64,000 bases of DNA, from contig CAWHWB010000009.1 of the NCBI GenBank assembly GCA_963832875.1, forward strand, positions 1-64,000. The letters run 5' to 3'. Every line of letters begins with the position of its first letter. Within the stretch, counting starts at the first letter, position 1. Made by a program: the position numbers and the translations under genes. Of this stretch, positions 31,101 to 39,074 are shown one piece after another. This stretch comes from AP-15 sp963832875 (GTDB lineage Bacteria > Pseudomonadota > Alphaproteobacteria > ATCC43930 > CGMCC-115725). Under the pieces are notes generated by a model that saw only the letters and a program-made list of their open reading frames with translations, searched no databases and was not told where the DNA came from.

Positions 31101-31337
31101 CTGGCTCAGCGACGGAATCGAGATGAATTGCTGTTCGAGCGGGGTTGCGACCGCCGACGCCATCGTGCTGGGATCGGCGCCGGGGTACTGCGCCGTCACG
31201 GTGATCGTCGGGAAGTCGACATTGGGCACCGCCGCCACCGGCAACAGGTTGTAGGCGCCGATGCCGAACACCAATACCCCCAGCATCAGCAAGGAGGTGG
31301 CGATCGGCCGTCGGATAAAGGGCTCGGAAATGCTCAT
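28188..31337 (-). CDS. RND-family multidrug efflux pump (MdtC-like), second pump
   Basis: 1049-residue inner-membrane proton-driven exporter of the HAE1 class. N-terminus SEPFIRRPIATSLLMLGVLVFG, periplasmic porter loops, the TM4 proton-relay motif ISVGFIVDDAIVMIENIVRY (two Asp), TM10-12 region LIGIVKKNAIMMIDFAL and the family end QWLTLYTTPVIYLYLDR. ATG 31337 starts the conserved N-terminus. It lies 157 bases after a near-identical paralogue (31495-34644), like MdtB/MdtC pairs that form mixed trimers. No outer-membrane channel gene is present. Substrate spectrum unknown. Confidence 0.93.
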   Translation of the reverse strand: MSISEPFIRRPIATSLLMLGVLVFGIGAYNLLPVAAVPNVDFPTITVTAQYPGADPSTMASAVATPLEQQFISIPSLSQMTSWSGVGVSSITLQFDLNRNIDAAAGDVQQAINAASGLLPKDMPTPPTYRKVNPADFAVLIYAIHSDELPPYKVDDYATNVIADRLSTEPGVGQVFVFGSMPYAARVQINPASLAAKGLGLEDVRNALVAATVNEPKGEIEGEHQAIALDTNDQLFDAAQYGNIIIAYKNGAPVHVKDVGDVINSVQNERLRSWFGDQRAEGIAIEKEPGANTIAVVDSIRALMPKLEQSLPPSVHVDLMSDRSQTTRAAISDVQLTMLLTITLVIVVIFLFLRTLWATVIPSLAVPLSLLATFGVMYVGGYSLDNISLMALTISVGFIVDDAIVMIENIVRYIEQGMRPLDAALKGAGQIGFTIISITFSLIAVFIPLFFMGGIIGRLFREFAVTVAVAVIASAIVSLTLTPVLCSLFLKQEGLHPKGRFNRGAERVFQAVLRRYDRGLGFIFRHQFAALLATLLLMVATGYLYVVMPKGFFPQQDTGFIFGELDVREDASMLQTDKVRQKVVDIVLHDPGVQGVFSYDGATPYNPAENTARIFWGLKPYDQRDATAEQIIQRLRKKVAGIEGAKFYMQVPQNITVGGRLSRTQYQYTLTDTNIDELNHWAPIIEAGMRKLPELRQVASDQQIAAAHLAIQVDRQVAYRLGLSMNQIDQTLYDAFGQRQVATIYTATNQYKVILEVQPRYQHDPNLLSEIYVSGPGGVQVPLGSFAHFTRKTEPLLISHQGIFPAVTLSFNLAPGVALGQAVDAIQAMTQRVHVPATLNASFQGTAQAFQASLSSMPLLVAAAILVVYIVLGILYESYIHPITILSALPSAGVGALLMLMLLHYELSVIAIVGIILLIGIVKKNAIMMIDFALQAERLEGKSPQEAIHQACLLRFRPIMMTTFAALFGAMPIAFGQGGGAELRQPLGVAIVGGLLVSQWLTLYTTPVIYLYLDRFARWVGRPYRPSRVADALSGDGRPALAQERQGAE

Positions 31338-31494
31338 TGGCGGTGTCTCGCAAACGAAGAGGGTGATCGGGCCGAAGGCCAACGGCGCCGATCAATTAGC
31401 GACCCGCGCTCAGAGTCGCTCGATCGCCAGATTTGGCCGGGTAGGCTCTCGACGCACCTAGCCGCTGCAGCGCGTGGCCGCATCATCGCACTGG

Positions 31495-34400
31495 TTACTC
31501 GGCACCTTGGCGGTGTTGCGCCAGCACCGGCCGCGCCCCGCCCGACAGCGCTTCCGCCGCCCGCGACGGGCGATAGGGACGGCCGACCCAGCGAGCAAAG
31601 CGTTCCAAATAGAGATAAACGATCGGGGTCGTATAGAGCGTCAGCCATTGCGACACCGCGAGGCCGCCGACGATCGCGATGCCGAGCGGTCGGCGCAACT
31701 CGGAGCCCGCGCCGTGCCCGAGCGCGATTGGCAAACCGCCGAACAGTGCCGCGAACGTCGTCATCATGATCGGGCGGAAGCGCAAAAGGCACGCCTGATG
31801 GATCGCCTCGCGCGGGCTCTTGCCTTCGATGCGCTCGGCCTGCAGGGCGAAGTCGATCATCATGATCGCGTTTTTCTTGACGATGCCGATCAACAGAATG
31901 ACGCCGATCATCGCAATCACGGTCAGGTCGTAATGCAGCAGCATCAGCGCCAAGAGCGCCCCGACCCCGGCCGAGGGCAACGCCGAAAGGATCGTGATCG
32001 GATGAATGTAGCTCTCATAGAGCACGCCGAGCACGATGTAGACGACCAGGATCGCGGCGGCGACGAGCAGCGGCATCGACGACAGCGAGGCCTGGAACGC
32101 CTGCGCCGAACCCTGGAACGAGCCTTGGATCGTCGCTGGGATGCGCAGCTGGGCCGCCGTCGCCAGGATCTTGTCGACCGCGGGACCGAGCGCCGCGCCG
32201 GGCGCCAGGTTGAACGACAGGGTCACCGCCGGAAACTGGCCCTGGTGGTTGACCGACAGGGATTCGAGCTTCGAAGAGAAATGCGCGAACGCGCTCAACG
32301 GGATCTGCGCGCCGTTGGGCCCGGCCACATAAACCCTGGACAGCGCGGTCGGATCCTCCTGGACTTTCGGATCGACCTCCAGGATCACCTTGTATTGGTT
32401 GGTCGAGGTATACATCGTCGCGACCTGGCGCTGGCCGAAGGCGTCATACAAGGTCGCGTCGATCAGGGACGGCGAAATGCCGAGCCGGGAAGCGGCGTCG
32501 CGATCGATCTCGAGCGCAATGTGCGGGGCGGCCACCTGCTGGTCGGAAGCGACGTCCTGCAGCTGCGGCAGTTTCTGCATCGCCCGTTCGAGGATCGGCG
32601 CCCAATGGGTCAGCTCGGCAAGGTCGGTGTCGGTCAGCGTGTATTGATATTGGGTACGGCTGAGGCGGCCGCCGATCGTGACGTCCTGGCCCGACTGCAT
32701 GAAGAACTTGGCGCCTTCGACGGCGGCGACTTTGGGCCGCAGGCGCTGGATGATCTGGTCCGAGCTCAACGCGCGCTCGTCTTGCGGCTTGAGCTGAATG
32801 AACATCCGCGCAGTGTTTTCGGTCGGGTTGTAGGCATAGGCCCCGGCGAACCAGATGATGCCGGCGACGCCGGGCTGCTTTTGCACGATGTCGGCGATGC
32901 GGTGAGCCAGCGCCGCCGTCGACTGGAACGATGAATCCTCGCGGGCGTCGACCTCGCCGAAAATAAAGCCGGTATCCTGCTGCGGGAAAAATCCTTTCGG
33001 GATCTCTACGTACAAATAACCGGTGACCACGATCAGCGCCAAAGTCGACAGCAGGGTGACGAATTGGTGGCGGAAGACAAAGCCTAGTCCTTTGTCGTAG
33101 GTGCGCAGCATCCACTCGAAGCCGCCCTCGGCGATCCGATTGAAGCGGTTGACCGGGTGCAGCCCCTGCTCCTTCAAGAACAGCGAGCACAACACCGGCG
33201 TCAGGGTCAGCGAGACCGCCGCCGACGCCACCACCGCGGTCGACACGGTGACGGCAAATTCGCGGAACAGCCGGCCGATGATGCCGCCCATAAAGAACAA
33301 CGGGATGAACACCGCGATCAGCGAAAAGGTGATCGAAATGATCGTAAAGCCGATCTGGCCCGCGCCCTTGAGCGCGGCGTCGAACGGGCGCATGCCCTGC
33401 TCGATATAGCGCACAATGTTCTCGATCATCACGATCGCGTCATCGACGACAAAGCCGACCGAGATGGTCAGCGCCATTAGCGAGATGTTGTCGAGGGTGT
33501 AGCCGGCCCCGTACATGATCGCGCACGTCGCCAAGAGCGACAGCGGCACCGCCATGCTAGGGATCACCGTCGCCCACAAGGTCCGCAAGAACAGGAAGAT
33601 CACGAGGATCACCAGCGCGATCGTGATCATCATCGTGAACTGCACGTCGCGCACCGCGGCGCGGATCATCAGCGAGCGATCGGAGAGCAGATCGACCTTG
33701 ACCGAGGGCGGGATGAATTTCTCAAGCTGGGGCATCATCGACTTGATCGTGTCGACCAGCTGGATGGTGTTCGCGCCGGCCTGACGCTGGATCGCCAAGC
33801 CTTCGGCCGGGGTGTTCCCGTACCAGGCGCCGGTGCGGTCGTTCTGCACCGAGTTGATCGCCCGGCCGACGTCTTTGACCCGCACCGGTGCGCCGTTCTT
33901 ATAGGCAATGATGACGTTGTCGTAGGCAGCGGCGTTGAACAGCTGGTCGTTGGTGTCGAGCGTGTAGGTCTGATGTGCGCCTTCAAGATCGCCCTTCGGC
34001 TTGTCGATCGTGGTCGTCGCCAGCGCGTTGCGCACATCTTCGAAGCCGAGCCCGCGGGAGGCCAGCGCTTCAGGGTTGATCTGCACGTGCACGGCGTAGG
34101 GTTTCTGTCCGAAGATTCGAGCTTCCGACACCCCCGGCACCGTCGACAGCTTTTGCGCCAGGATCGTGTAGGCGTAATCGTCGATGCGATAGACCGGAAT
34201 GCCGTCGGAATGGACCGCGAAGATCAGCACCGGGCGGTCGGCGGGATTGGTCTTGCGGTAGGTCGGCGGGCTCGGCAGGTCCGGCGGCAACAGCCCGCTC
34301 GCCGCGTTGATCGCCTGCTGCACGTCCTGCGCGGCGCCGTCGATATTGCGCGACAGGTCGAACTGCAAGGTGATCGAGGTCGTGCCGACGCCGCTCGTCG

Positions 34401-34644
34401 AGGTCATCTGATCGAGATCAGGGATCGCCGCGAATTGCTGCTCGAGCGGCGTTGCGACCGCCGAAGCCATGGTGCCGGGACTCGCCCCGGGATAGCTGGC
34501 GCTGACCGTGATCGTCGGGAAATCGACATTGGGCAGCGAGGCGACCGGCAAGAGGCCGTAGGCGGCGACTCCGAACACCAACACGCCCAGCATCAACAGC
34601 GAGGTCGCGATCGGCCGGCGGATAAACGGCTCCGAGACATTCAT
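31495..34644 (-). CDS. RND-family multidrug efflux pump (MdtB-like), first pump
   Basis: 1049 residues, the same length as the following pump and highly similar along its whole length (SEPFIRRPIATSLLMLGVLVFG, ISVGFVVDDAIVMIENIVRY, LIGIVKKNAIMMIDFAL). Porter-domain residues differ most, as expected if the two subunits form a heterotrimer with divided substrate roles. ATG 34644 is at the family N-terminus. Downstream of the membrane fusion gene across a 145-base spacer that contains a six-unit tandem repeat (34668-34760). Confidence 0.93.
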   Translation of the reverse strand: MNVSEPFIRRPIATSLLMLGVLVFGVAAYGLLPVASLPNVDFPTITVSASYPGASPGTMASAVATPLEQQFAAIPDLDQMTSTSGVGTTSITLQFDLSRNIDGAAQDVQQAINAASGLLPPDLPSPPTYRKTNPADRPVLIFAVHSDGIPVYRIDDYAYTILAQKLSTVPGVSEARIFGQKPYAVHVQINPEALASRGLGFEDVRNALATTTIDKPKGDLEGAHQTYTLDTNDQLFNAAAYDNVIIAYKNGAPVRVKDVGRAINSVQNDRTGAWYGNTPAEGLAIQRQAGANTIQLVDTIKSMMPQLEKFIPPSVKVDLLSDRSLMIRAAVRDVQFTMMITIALVILVIFLFLRTLWATVIPSMAVPLSLLATCAIMYGAGYTLDNISLMALTISVGFVVDDAIVMIENIVRYIEQGMRPFDAALKGAGQIGFTIISITFSLIAVFIPLFFMGGIIGRLFREFAVTVSTAVVASAAVSLTLTPVLCSLFLKEQGLHPVNRFNRIAEGGFEWMLRTYDKGLGFVFRHQFVTLLSTLALIVVTGYLYVEIPKGFFPQQDTGFIFGEVDAREDSSFQSTAALAHRIADIVQKQPGVAGIIWFAGAYAYNPTENTARMFIQLKPQDERALSSDQIIQRLRPKVAAVEGAKFFMQSGQDVTIGGRLSRTQYQYTLTDTDLAELTHWAPILERAMQKLPQLQDVASDQQVAAPHIALEIDRDAASRLGISPSLIDATLYDAFGQRQVATMYTSTNQYKVILEVDPKVQEDPTALSRVYVAGPNGAQIPLSAFAHFSSKLESLSVNHQGQFPAVTLSFNLAPGAALGPAVDKILATAAQLRIPATIQGSFQGSAQAFQASLSSMPLLVAAAILVVYIVLGVLYESYIHPITILSALPSAGVGALLALMLLHYDLTVIAMIGVILLIGIVKKNAIMMIDFALQAERIEGKSPREAIHQACLLRFRPIMMTTFAALFGGLPIALGHGAGSELRRPLGIAIVGGLAVSQWLTLYTTPIVYLYLERFARWVGRPYRPSRAAEALSGGARPVLAQHRQGAE

Positions 34645-34667
34645 CGGCGATTACCTGTTATTCCGGT

Positions 34668-34760
34668 CGAAATTCGGCCCAGGAATTCGGCGGCCCAGGA
34701 ATTCGGCGCTAGGAATTCGGCGACACAGGAATTCGAGAGCACGGGAATTCGACGGCACAG
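34668..34760. repeat. short tandem repeat with GAATTC core
   Basis: Six units of 14-16 bases, of the type AGGAATTCGGCGnnnC, run head to tail (first unit GAAATTCGGCCC, last GGGAATTCGACGGCAC). Five contain GAATTC. It sits in the spacer between the membrane fusion gene and the first RND gene, inside the presumed transcript. Confidence 0.85.
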
Positions 34761-34789
34761 AGACACGGTGAGCGCTCGCGCGGCCGCGC

Positions 34790-35929
34790 TCAGCTCGCTG
34801 CACCGGGCGCCCGTGCGGCCAGGATTTTGACGCGCGCGCCCTCGGTCAGCCGGTATTGTCCGTCGACCACCACCCGCTCGCCGGGCCTCAGACCTTTGGT
34901 GATGACCGCGATGCCGTCCTGGATCGAGGCGACGGTCACGTCGCGTCGCTCGACCGTGTCGTCGGACTGGATGACATAGGCGTAGTGGCCGTCCGGACCC
35001 TCCTCGATGGTCTGCGACGGTACCGTCGCAACCTTGGGAAGCACTTTGAGCACCACCCGCAGGCTGACGAACTCGCCGGGCCACAGGCGTTCGTCCTGGT
35101 TGTCGAAGCGCGCCTTCAGGTGGATCGTGCCGGTCGATTGGTCGATCGAATTGTCGATCAATGTCAGCTTGCCCTCGGACAGCAGCTTGCTGCCGTCGCC
35201 GTTGTAGGCGCGCACCGCGAGCGGCGCCTTCTGCTGGTATTCGCGGATCTCATCGAGTGTCTCTTGCGGCAAGGTAAAGCTGACGAAGATCGGCTTTATC
35301 TCGGTGATCGTCACCAGCACGGTGTTATCGGTGGCGTGCACGAGGTTGCCCTTGTCCACCAGCCTTGCGCCGAGCCGTCCGTCAATCGGCGAGCGGATAT
35401 CGGCATAGCCGAGGTTCAGCTTCGCGGTGTCGATCTGCGCCTGGTCGCCCTTGATCGCCGCCTCAACCTGACCGACTAGCGCGGTCTGCTGATCGTAGCT
35501 CTGCCGGGTCTGATAGCCGGTGCCGAGCAGCTTTGCGTAGCGCTCGAGGTCGAGCTTGGCCCCGACCAGCTGGGCCTCGTCCTTCTGTTTGGCAGCCTCG
35601 GCCTGTTCGAGCGCCGCCTGATAGGGGCGCGGATCGATCTGGAACAGTGGGTCGCCTTGCTTGACCTCCTGGCCTTCCTTGAAATCGACCTTGACGATCT
35701 GGCCGTCGACCCGGCTCTTGACCGCGACCATGTTGTAGGCCTGAACCGTGCCGATGCCGTGCAGAAAGACCGGGACATCCTCGGCACGGACGGTTCCGGC
35801 GGTAACCGGGACTGCCGGGGCCGGCATCTGCGCCGTCGCCTGCGGCCCGTTGCCGCCCAGGCTGTGCCATAAAATGATCGCGATTGCTGCGAGGATGATC
35901 GCGGCAGCGGCGCCTGCACGCCTTATCAT
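34790..35929 (-). CDS. membrane fusion protein of RND efflux (MdtA-like)
   Basis: 379 residues. N-terminal membrane anchor (AGAAAAIILAAIAIILWHSL, ~5-24), biotinyl-lipoyl-like hairpin halves VKSRVDGQIVKVDFKEGQEVKQGDPLFQID and GYADIRSPIDGRLGARLVDKGNLV, an alpha-helical coiled coil between them, and a C-terminal membrane-proximal domain (GLRPGERVVVDGQYRLTEGARV). It bridges the two RND pumps to an outer-membrane channel not encoded here. ATG 35929 follows AAAGGAG. First gene of the efflux unit. Confidence 0.92.
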   Translation of the reverse strand: MIRRAGAAAAIILAAIAIILWHSLGGNGPQATAQMPAPAVPVTAGTVRAEDVPVFLHGIGTVQAYNMVAVKSRVDGQIVKVDFKEGQEVKQGDPLFQIDPRPYQAALEQAEAAKQKDEAQLVGAKLDLERYAKLLGTGYQTRQSYDQQTALVGQVEAAIKGDQAQIDTAKLNLGYADIRSPIDGRLGARLVDKGNLVHATDNTVLVTITEIKPIFVSFTLPQETLDEIREYQQKAPLAVRAYNGDGSKLLSEGKLTLIDNSIDQSTGTIHLKARFDNQDERLWPGEFVSLRVVLKVLPKVATVPSQTIEEGPDGHYAYVIQSDDTVERRDVTVASIQDGIAVITKGLRPGERVVVDGQYRLTEGARVKILAARAPGAAS

Positions 35930-35959
35930 GCCAAGCGGCTCCTTTGGTTATTAAAGTTA

Positions 35960-35980
35960 ATCATAGTCTATCATAGACAA
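35960..35980 (-). promoter_or_regulatory. candidate MarR operator upstream of efflux operon
   Basis: A perfect 13-base palindrome GTCTAT-C-ATAGAC (35967-35979) inside a 10-base direct repeat (ATCATAGTCT/ATCATAGACA) in an A/T-rich patch 38 bases upstream of the fusion-protein ATG. Size, composition and position fit a MarR-type operator that the MarR gene at the end of the same unit could bind. Confidence 0.55.
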
Positions 35981-36194
35981 ACCCTATAGCTTTTGCGGCA
36001 ACCTGTCCATCCCGACCGCTTCCGACGCGCCGTGCGCGAAACGTCGCAGGCGGGCGACGCGTACGTCCGGCGAGCCGATGCCAAGCGCAGCGCGGTCCCG
36101 TCCCGCTCACGGCGCCCGGCTGGTCCAGAGCGTGGTCGCGGAGTCCGGGGCCACGCATTTCAATGGCGGCTCATTCGATGGTAGTGTGGCTCCG

Positions 36195-37061
36195 ATGTCA
36201 TCATCCCCGAATCACGGCCCGACGATAAGCGATCCTGCACGGGCGCTGGCCCTCTTGCGCTGGTACGTCGAGATCGGCGCGGACGAGACGATCGCCGAGC
36301 AGCCGGTCAACCGGTTGGCGCCGCCATCGCCGGCGCCTGCCTGGACCGCCAGGCCGATCGAGCCGCCGGCACCACTGCTATGGCGCTCGGTTGCGGCGGC
36401 GCCGCCGGCAGCCTTCGCCGACTCGCCGGGCGAAGCGGCGCAATCGGCGCGACTGTCGGCGGCGGCCGCCGAGACGCTCGCCGCGCTCCAAGACGCGATC
36501 GCCGGGTTCGAGGGCTGCGCCTTGAAGCGCACCGCGACCAACACGGTCATCGCCGACGGCAATCCCGCGGCACCGGTCATGATCATCGGCGAGGCCCCCG
36601 GGGCCGACGAGGACCGGATCGGGCGTCCCTTTGTCGGGCGCGCCGGCCAGTTGCTCGACCGCATGCTGGCGGCAATCGGCCTCGATCGGCAAGGTGTCCT
36701 GATCACCAACGCGATCTACTGGCGGCCGCCCGGCAACCGCACGCCGACCGCCGACGAGATCGCCGCCTGCCTGCCCTTTGTATTGCGCCAGGTGGCGCTG
36801 GTTCGGCCCAAGCTGCTGGTCCTGGCCGGCGGCACCGCGGCCCGCGCCCTGTTGCCGCCGGGCCCGGGCATCACCCGGTTGCGCGGCCGCTGGTTCGACC
36901 TCGCCATTCCGGGGCTCGTCCGGCCGGTGCCGACCCTGCCGATGTTCCATCCCTCTTTTCTGCTGCGCACCCCGGAGCGCAAGCGCGAGGCCTGGCACGA
37001 CCTCTTGGCTCTGCGCGCCCGCCTCGATCAGCTGCTCGCCGCGGAGCCGGAGCCCGGCTAG
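36195..37061 (+). CDS. family 4-type uracil-DNA glycosylase
   Basis: 288 residues. Removes uracil from DNA. Motif A GEAPGADEDRIGRPFVGRAGQLLDRML and motif B MFHPSFLLR are both clear; a ~90-residue Ala/Pro-rich N-terminal extension precedes the fold. Of the four iron-sulfur Cys usual in family 4, GCALK keeps one, AAC keeps another, and the positions of CxxC partner and KCRPP are Lys and Trp (YWRPPGNRTP), a pattern I recall in other alphaproteobacteria; the cluster may be absent. ATG 36195 chosen; GTG 36186 is also possible. Confidence 0.88.
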   Translation: MSSSPNHGPTISDPARALALLRWYVEIGADETIAEQPVNRLAPPSPAPAWTARPIEPPAPLLWRSVAAAPPAAFADSPGEAAQSARLSAAAAETLAALQDAIAGFEGCALKRTATNTVIADGNPAAPVMIIGEAPGADEDRIGRPFVGRAGQLLDRMLAAIGLDRQGVLITNAIYWRPPGNRTPTADEIAACLPFVLRQVALVRPKLLVLAGGTAARALLPPGPGITRLRGRWFDLAIPGLVRPVPTLPMFHPSFLLRTPERKREAWHDLLALRARLDQLLAAEPEPG

Positions 37062-37116
37062 CCGGGGCCGCCTGGCCGGGCTATGTTTGGCGGCAGCCTC
37101 AGATGGAGCGATCGTC

Positions 37117-37659
37117 ATGCCCGGCCGGCTCGATGAAACCCGTCCCTTTCTGCCCGTCAACATCGCGCTCCTGACGGTCTCGGACACCCGCGACGCGGCG
37201 CAGGACCGCTCCGGCGATACGCTTGCCGATTTGGCAAAGGGAGCCGGGCACCGGGTCGCGGCGCGGCGCATCGTGCGCGACGACGAGGGCGCGATCGTGA
37301 CGCAGCTCAAGGCCTGGATCGCTGACCCGCAGATCGATGTCGTGATCGCTACCGGCGGCACCGGGGTCACCGGGCGCGACGTAACGCCTGAAGCGTTCCA
37401 CAGCGTCTACGAAAAGGAGATCGCCGGCTTTGGCGAGCTGTTCCGCTGGCTCAGCTACAACAAGATCGGGACCTCGACGATCCAGAGCCGGGCGACCGCC
37501 GGGGTCGCCGGCGGCACCTATCTGTTCGCATTGCCGGGCTCGCCCGGCGCCTGCCGCGACGCCTGGCAGGACATCCTCGTCCACCAGCTCGACAACCGCT
37601 TCCGGCCGTGCAATTTCGTCGAGCTGATGCCGCGCCTGCAGGAGCATCTGCAGCGTTAG
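37117..37659 (+). CDS. moaB: MoaB-type molybdopterin biosynthesis protein
   Basis: 180-residue MogA/MoaB fold protein: NIALLTVSDTRDAAQDRSGDTLADL, the glycine-rich ATGGTGVTGRDVTPEA (molybdopterin-binding) and LFALPGSPGACRDAW. It adenylylates molybdopterin before metal insertion; bacterial MoaB members without activity are also known. ATG 37117. Between uracil-DNA glycosylase and an acyl-CoA dehydrogenase on the same strand with short gaps, so possibly one transcript; no other molybdenum-cofactor genes nearby apart from the broken tungstate transporter at 48441-49234. Confidence 0.9.
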   Translation: MPGRLDETRPFLPVNIALLTVSDTRDAAQDRSGDTLADLAKGAGHRVAARRIVRDDEGAIVTQLKAWIADPQIDVVIATGGTGVTGRDVTPEAFHSVYEKEIAGFGELFRWLSYNKIGTSTIQSRATAGVAGGTYLFALPGSPGACRDAWQDILVHQLDNRFRPCNFVELMPRLQEHLQR

Positions 37660-37682
37660 GCGTTGCGTCGCGACCGCGGACG

Positions 37683-38861
37683 ATGAAGCTCTTCGACCGC
37701 ATCGACGCGGTGCCGTCGCTGTCTTCCGAGGAGACGCTGCTGCTTGACAGCGTGCGCGCCTTGGCGCGCCAACGGATCGGGCCTCGGGCCGCCGCTTACG
37801 ACCGCTCGGGCGAATTCCCGTGGGAGAATGTCCGCGACGTCAACGCCCTCGGCCTCAACGCGATGTTCGTGCCCGAAGCCTATGGCGGGGCGGCGCTGTC
37901 CTATGCCGCTTACCTCGCCTGCGTGCGCGAGCTGAGCCAGGCCTGCGCCTCGACCGGGATCATCTGGGCGACGAATTTCCACGCGATCAAGCCGCTGATC
38001 GATTTCGGCTCCGAGGAGCAGAAGCAGCGACTGCTGCCACGCGTCGCCGCAGGCGCGCTGGCGGCGCTGGCGATCACCGAGCCCGAAGCCGGCTCGGACG
38101 CGACCCACATGACGACGCGCTTCACTCCCACCGGCGACGAGATCGTCGTGTCCGGCGGCAAGACTTTCATCACCAATGGCGATGTCGCCGATCTGATCCT
38201 GGTCTTCGGCAAATGGACCGGGATCGAGGACGACCGCAAAGCGATCGCGGCGCTCGTTCTGGAAAAGGGTGCGCCGGGCTTTGCGGTGCTGCGCAGAGAG
38301 GACAAGATGGGGCATCGTGCCTCGTCAACGGCGGCGCTGGCCTTCGCGGACTGCGTCGTACCGCGCGCCAATCTCGTGGCCGGCCCCGGCGCCGGCCTGC
38401 CCTTGCTGCTCGCCTCGCTGAACAAATCGCGGCCGAGCGTCGCCGCGCACGCGCTCGGCATCGCCCGCGCCGCCTTTACCGACGCCGTCGCGTATGTCAA
38501 CGAGCGTCGCCAGTCGGGCCGACGGATCATCGAATTTCAGGGCATCCAGTTCCTACTCGCCGATCTCGCGGCCGAGCTGGCATTATGCGAAAGCTGGCTG
38601 TGGCATGTTGCCCGCTTGATCGATCAGGGCGCGGCGGATTTCGGCCCCGAAGCCTCGATGCTGAAATTGCGTGCCTCCGATCTGGCGATGCGGGTGACGA
38701 CCGAGGCGGTGCAGCTCTATGGCGGCTACGGCTATATCAAGGATTACCGGGTCGAGCGGCTGATGCGCGACGCCAAGATCACTCAAATCTGGGAAGGCAC
38801 CAACCAGATCCACCGCCGGATCATCGGCCGCAGCCTGATCGCCGGCGATCGCCGCGGCTGA
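37683..38861 (+). CDS. acyl-CoA dehydrogenase
   Basis: 392-residue FAD acyl-CoA dehydrogenase. FAD/substrate motifs ALAITEPEAGSDATHM and GGKTFITNGDVADL, and the C-terminal QLYGGYGYIKDYRVERLMRDAKITQIWEGTNQIHRRIIGRSL with the catalytic Glu in WEGTNQ. Length is that of short/branched-chain enzymes. With MCC and HMG-CoA lyase in the window an isovaleryl-CoA role is possible but not shown; the sequence alone does not fix chain length. ATG 37683, 23 bases after moaB. Confidence 0.9.
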   Translation: MKLFDRIDAVPSLSSEETLLLDSVRALARQRIGPRAAAYDRSGEFPWENVRDVNALGLNAMFVPEAYGGAALSYAAYLACVRELSQACASTGIIWATNFHAIKPLIDFGSEEQKQRLLPRVAAGALAALAITEPEAGSDATHMTTRFTPTGDEIVVSGGKTFITNGDVADLILVFGKWTGIEDDRKAIAALVLEKGAPGFAVLRREDKMGHRASSTAALAFADCVVPRANLVAGPGAGLPLLLASLNKSRPSVAAHALGIARAAFTDAVAYVNERRQSGRRIIEFQGIQFLLADLAAELALCESWLWHVARLIDQGAADFGPEASMLKLRASDLAMRVTTEAVQLYGGYGYIKDYRVERLMRDAKITQIWEGTNQIHRRIIGRSLIAGDRRG

Positions 38862-38896
38862 ACCCGCGCGCAAGCTCGCCCATACCTGCGCCGGTT

Positions 38897-38941
38897 CGCT
38901 CCCTCTCCCCGCGTGCGGGAAGAGGGTTGGGGTGAGGGGCC
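38897..38941. repeat. dispersed palindromic repeat (type A)
   Basis: CCCTCTCCCCGC-GT-GCGGGAAGAGGG hairpin followed by TTGGGGTGAGGGGC, matching the copy at 17236-17310 in opposite-arm order. It follows the acyl-CoA dehydrogenase gene and could act as a terminator. Confidence 0.7.
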
Positions 38942-39074
38942 ATCGCGGTGCGTGGTCTTCTATGACCTTCGCGCGCAATGATCGGCATTTGCCGCAGTTC
39001 GGACACGACCGCCGCAACTCTGCCGCAATCGCACCGTTTGAGCATTCGACGCAATCCGCTTTTGGGGGCTCGCC

